Made by a program: the position numbers and the translations under genes
In this document: piece by piece, positions 13,420-14,376 of the stretch
Position numbering within the stretch: the stretch's first letter is position 1
Layout: each line of letters begins with the position of its first letter
Notes under the pieces: model-generated
The model's input: only the letters and a program-made list of their open reading frames with translations
Told to the model about the DNA's origin: nothing
Database searches by the model: none
Source of the DNA: JACDBE01 sp051002015
GTDB lineage: Bacteria > Actinomycetota > Acidimicrobiia > Spongiisociales > UBA5794
NCBI GenBank assembly: GCA_051002015.1
Contig: JBPCMS010000011.1
Location: forward strand, 1 to 14,376
DNA: 14,376 bases
Direction: 5' to 3'

Positions 13420-13438
13420 TCAACTGTTGAACCTTCAA
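13420..13438. promoter_or_regulatory. Two overlapping palindromes in divergent PPOX/YceI promoter region
   Basis: TCAACTGTTGA (13420-13430) and TTGAACCTTCAA (13427-13438) overlap by four bases in the A/T-richer divergent region. TTGAA-N2-TTCAA resembles operators of MarR-type regulators, which in other bacteria often control YceI genes. No regulator gene is present in the window, so the factor is unknown. Confidence 0.45.
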
Positions 13439-13450
13439 GTAACGTCAGGG

Positions 13451-13456
13451 AAGGAG
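13451..13456 (+). promoter_or_regulatory. Strong Shine-Dalgarno site of YceI gene
   Basis: AAGGAG lies 7 nt before the ATG at 13464. It is the best ribosome-binding site in the window and contrasts with the many leaderless starts, implying a true 5' leader for YceI. A TAACGT box (13440-13445) is too close to it to be the sole -10. Confidence 0.7.
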
Positions 13457-13463
13457 CAGGACA

Positions 13464-14024
13464 ATGCCCGCCGCCACCAGCACCGATCGCTCGCAGTACC
13501 CCGCCGCCGGGGTCTGGGAGCTTGATCCCGCCCACACCTCGGTCGAGTTCGTCGCCCGTCACATGATGGTGACCAAGGTCAGGGGCCGGTTCGCCGATCT
13601 CTCCGGCAAGATCGAGATCGGAGACGAGATCACCGAGTCGGTCATCGACGTCGACATCGACGTTGCCAGCCTCAGCACCGGCTCTGCCGACCGCGACGGG
13701 CACCTGATCTCGGCCGACTTCTTCGACGTTGATCGGCACCCGACCATCCACTTCACCAGCACCTCCATCGTCCCCGCCGGCGGCCGGTGGAAGGCGGCCG
13801 GTGACCTGACCATCCGCGGCGTCACCAAGCCGGTGACCCTCGACCTCGAATACCTCGGCCAGGTCCAGGACCCGTGGGGAAACACCAAGGCGCAGTTCTC
13901 CATGTCCACCGAGGTGGAGCGTGAGGACTGGGGCCTCACCTGGAACGTTCCGCTCGAGGGCGGTGGCTTCCTGGTGTCGAAGAAGGTCAGGATCGAGATC
14001 GAGACCCAGCTCAGGCAGGTCTGA
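13464..14024 (+). CDS. YceI-family lipocalin-like protein
   Basis: This 186-residue protein of the YceI fold is an eight-stranded lipocalin-like barrel that binds polyisoprenoid-type or other long hydrophobic ligands. Hallmarks are WELDPAHTSVEFVARHMMVTK (18-38), VRGRFADLSGKIE, the DGHLISADFFDVDRHPTIHF motif (about 73-92), DLTIRGVTKPVTLDLEYLG and DWGLTWNVPLE. There is no signal peptide, so it is cytoplasmic, as in most actinobacterial members. A strong AAGGAG site fixes the start at 13464. A GC-rich terminator hairpin follows 31 nt after the stop. The isoprenoid ligand suggests a loose link to quinone or isoprenoid metabolism (menC is in the same window), but they are far apart and unlinked. 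Confidence 0.93.
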   Translation: MPAATSTDRSQYPAAGVWELDPAHTSVEFVARHMMVTKVRGRFADLSGKIEIGDEITESVIDVDIDVASLSTGSADRDGHLISADFFDVDRHPTIHFTSTSIVPAGGRWKAAGDLTIRGVTKPVTLDLEYLGQVQDPWGNTKAQFSMSTEVEREDWGLTWNVPLEGGGFLVSKKVRIEIETQLRQV

Positions 14025-14055
14025 GCCTCCCGGGAGCCCGAGCTTCCCCCAGACC

Positions 14056-14087
14056 GACACCCCGCCGATTCCCCCCGGCGGGGTGTC
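14056..14087. terminator. GC-rich hairpin terminator between YceI and convergent SDR gene
   Basis: A perfect 12-bp stem, GACACCCCGCCG (14056-14067) with CGGCGGGGTGTC (14076-14087), has an 8-nt loop. It lies 31 nt after the YceI stop and 5 nt beyond the stop of the convergent gene, so it can serve both. A U-tract is lacking, as is frequent in actinobacterial terminators. Confidence 0.8.
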
Positions 14088-14092
14088 TCGCG

Positions 14093-14376
14093 TCATGGGC
14101 CGGCCGGTTTTCCGAGGATGGACTCGACCAGGGCGGTGAGCCCCTCCCGCATCGGCCGGCAGGACCAGCCCAGCTCGATCTGGGCCCGCCTCGGGTCACC
14201 GAGGTAGGTGGCGAGCGACGCCCGCAGCGTCTCGGCGGCGTACAGCGGTGGCAACGGGACGAGCCGCCCGATCGCACCCGCCGTCACCGCCAGCGCCCTG
14301 ACCGCCCCGGTGGGGATGATGATCGGCCCCTTCGTGCCTGCGATCTCGGCGGCCATCTGCAGCCCTTCGGCCAGGG
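14093..14376 (-). CDS. Extended SDR epimerase/reductase, C-terminal part (runs off right edge)
   Basis: The last 94 residues of an extended short-chain dehydrogenase/reductase (NAD-dependent epimerase/dehydratase family) are visible; the frame is open to the window edge. The LAEGLQMAAEI start, the IIIPTG segment, the helical substrate domain and the ending LGDPRRAQIELGWSCRP-REGL-TALVESI follow the C-terminal pattern of dihydroflavonol-4-reductase-like or hopanoid-associated sugar epimerases. The Rossmann motif and the YxxxK active site lie outside the window, so the exact enzyme cannot be named. It is convergent with YceI across a strong hairpin. Confidence 0.75.
   Translation of the reverse strand, partial: LAEGLQMAAEIAGTKGPIIIPTGAVRALAVTAGAIGRLVPLPPLYAAETLRASLATYLGDPRRAQIELGWSCRPMREGLTALVESILGKPAGP

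Overview
The window is very GC-rich (roughly 70% by eye) with dense, short-gapped genes on both strands, frequent GTG starts and many starts without a Shine-Dalgarno sequence but with a TANNNT box 6-9 nt upstream. Together with a mycobacterial-type LexA box, a Rv0121-like F420/FMN split-barrel protein and the general protein style, this points to a high-GC actinobacterium, most likely the Acidimicrobiia side of the phylum. That placement is inference from sequence style only. There are no tRNA, rRNA, CRISPR or insertion-sequence signals, and no stretch over 300 nt lacks a gene.

Left end (1-969): a near-perfect LexA/SOS operator at 21-42 lies between the start of a possible divergent gene leaving the window at position 8 and a leaderless thioredoxin-fold (DsbA/FrnE-like) gene (87-629). 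That gene overlaps by GTGA a small zinc-ribbon gene (626-836) whose last Cys pair is broken by an apparent 2-nt loss. The convergent gap that follows holds two 48-nt copies of a palindromic intergenic repeat.

Minus-strand block (6233 down to 970): menC (o-succinylbenzoate synthase-like, enolase superfamily), a NAD(P)-binding DapB/2,4-diaminopentanoate-dehydrogenase-like oxidoreductase, a large secreted/membrane TPM-domain protein with a glycine-rich tail, and a SpoU/TrmH RNA 2'-O-methyltransferase. They are collinear with gaps of 83, 41 and 22 nt. A hairpin directly after menC and a separate leaderless promoter before the TPM gene argue against one simple operon.

Centre (6299-10612): an AlkA-type HhH-GPD DNA glycosylase diverges from menC and converges on an archaeal-type S-adenosylmethionine synthetase (COG1812/PF01941 type rather than bacterial MetK), with a strong hairpin between them. 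Upstream of the SAM synthetase is a NatA/NatB-like ABC exporter pair (ATPase and permease joined by an ATGA overlap).

Right end (10736-14376): an amidohydrolase and a nitroreductase are convergent. A short unknown helical protein follows. A PPOX-fold F420/FMN-dependent oxidoreductase diverges from a YceI-family protein across a region with two palindromes. A strong GC hairpin terminator follows YceI, then the 3' part of an extended-SDR epimerase/reductase running off the right edge.

Most genes are ordinary housekeeping or accessory metabolism: menaquinone synthesis, SAM supply, RNA methylation, base-excision repair, export and redox. I see no compact new defence or mobile system. The most interesting signals are the SOS box, the broken zinc-ribbon gene, the intergenic palindromic repeat pair, the archaeal-type SAM synthetase with its structured leader, and the consistent leaderless-start pattern.
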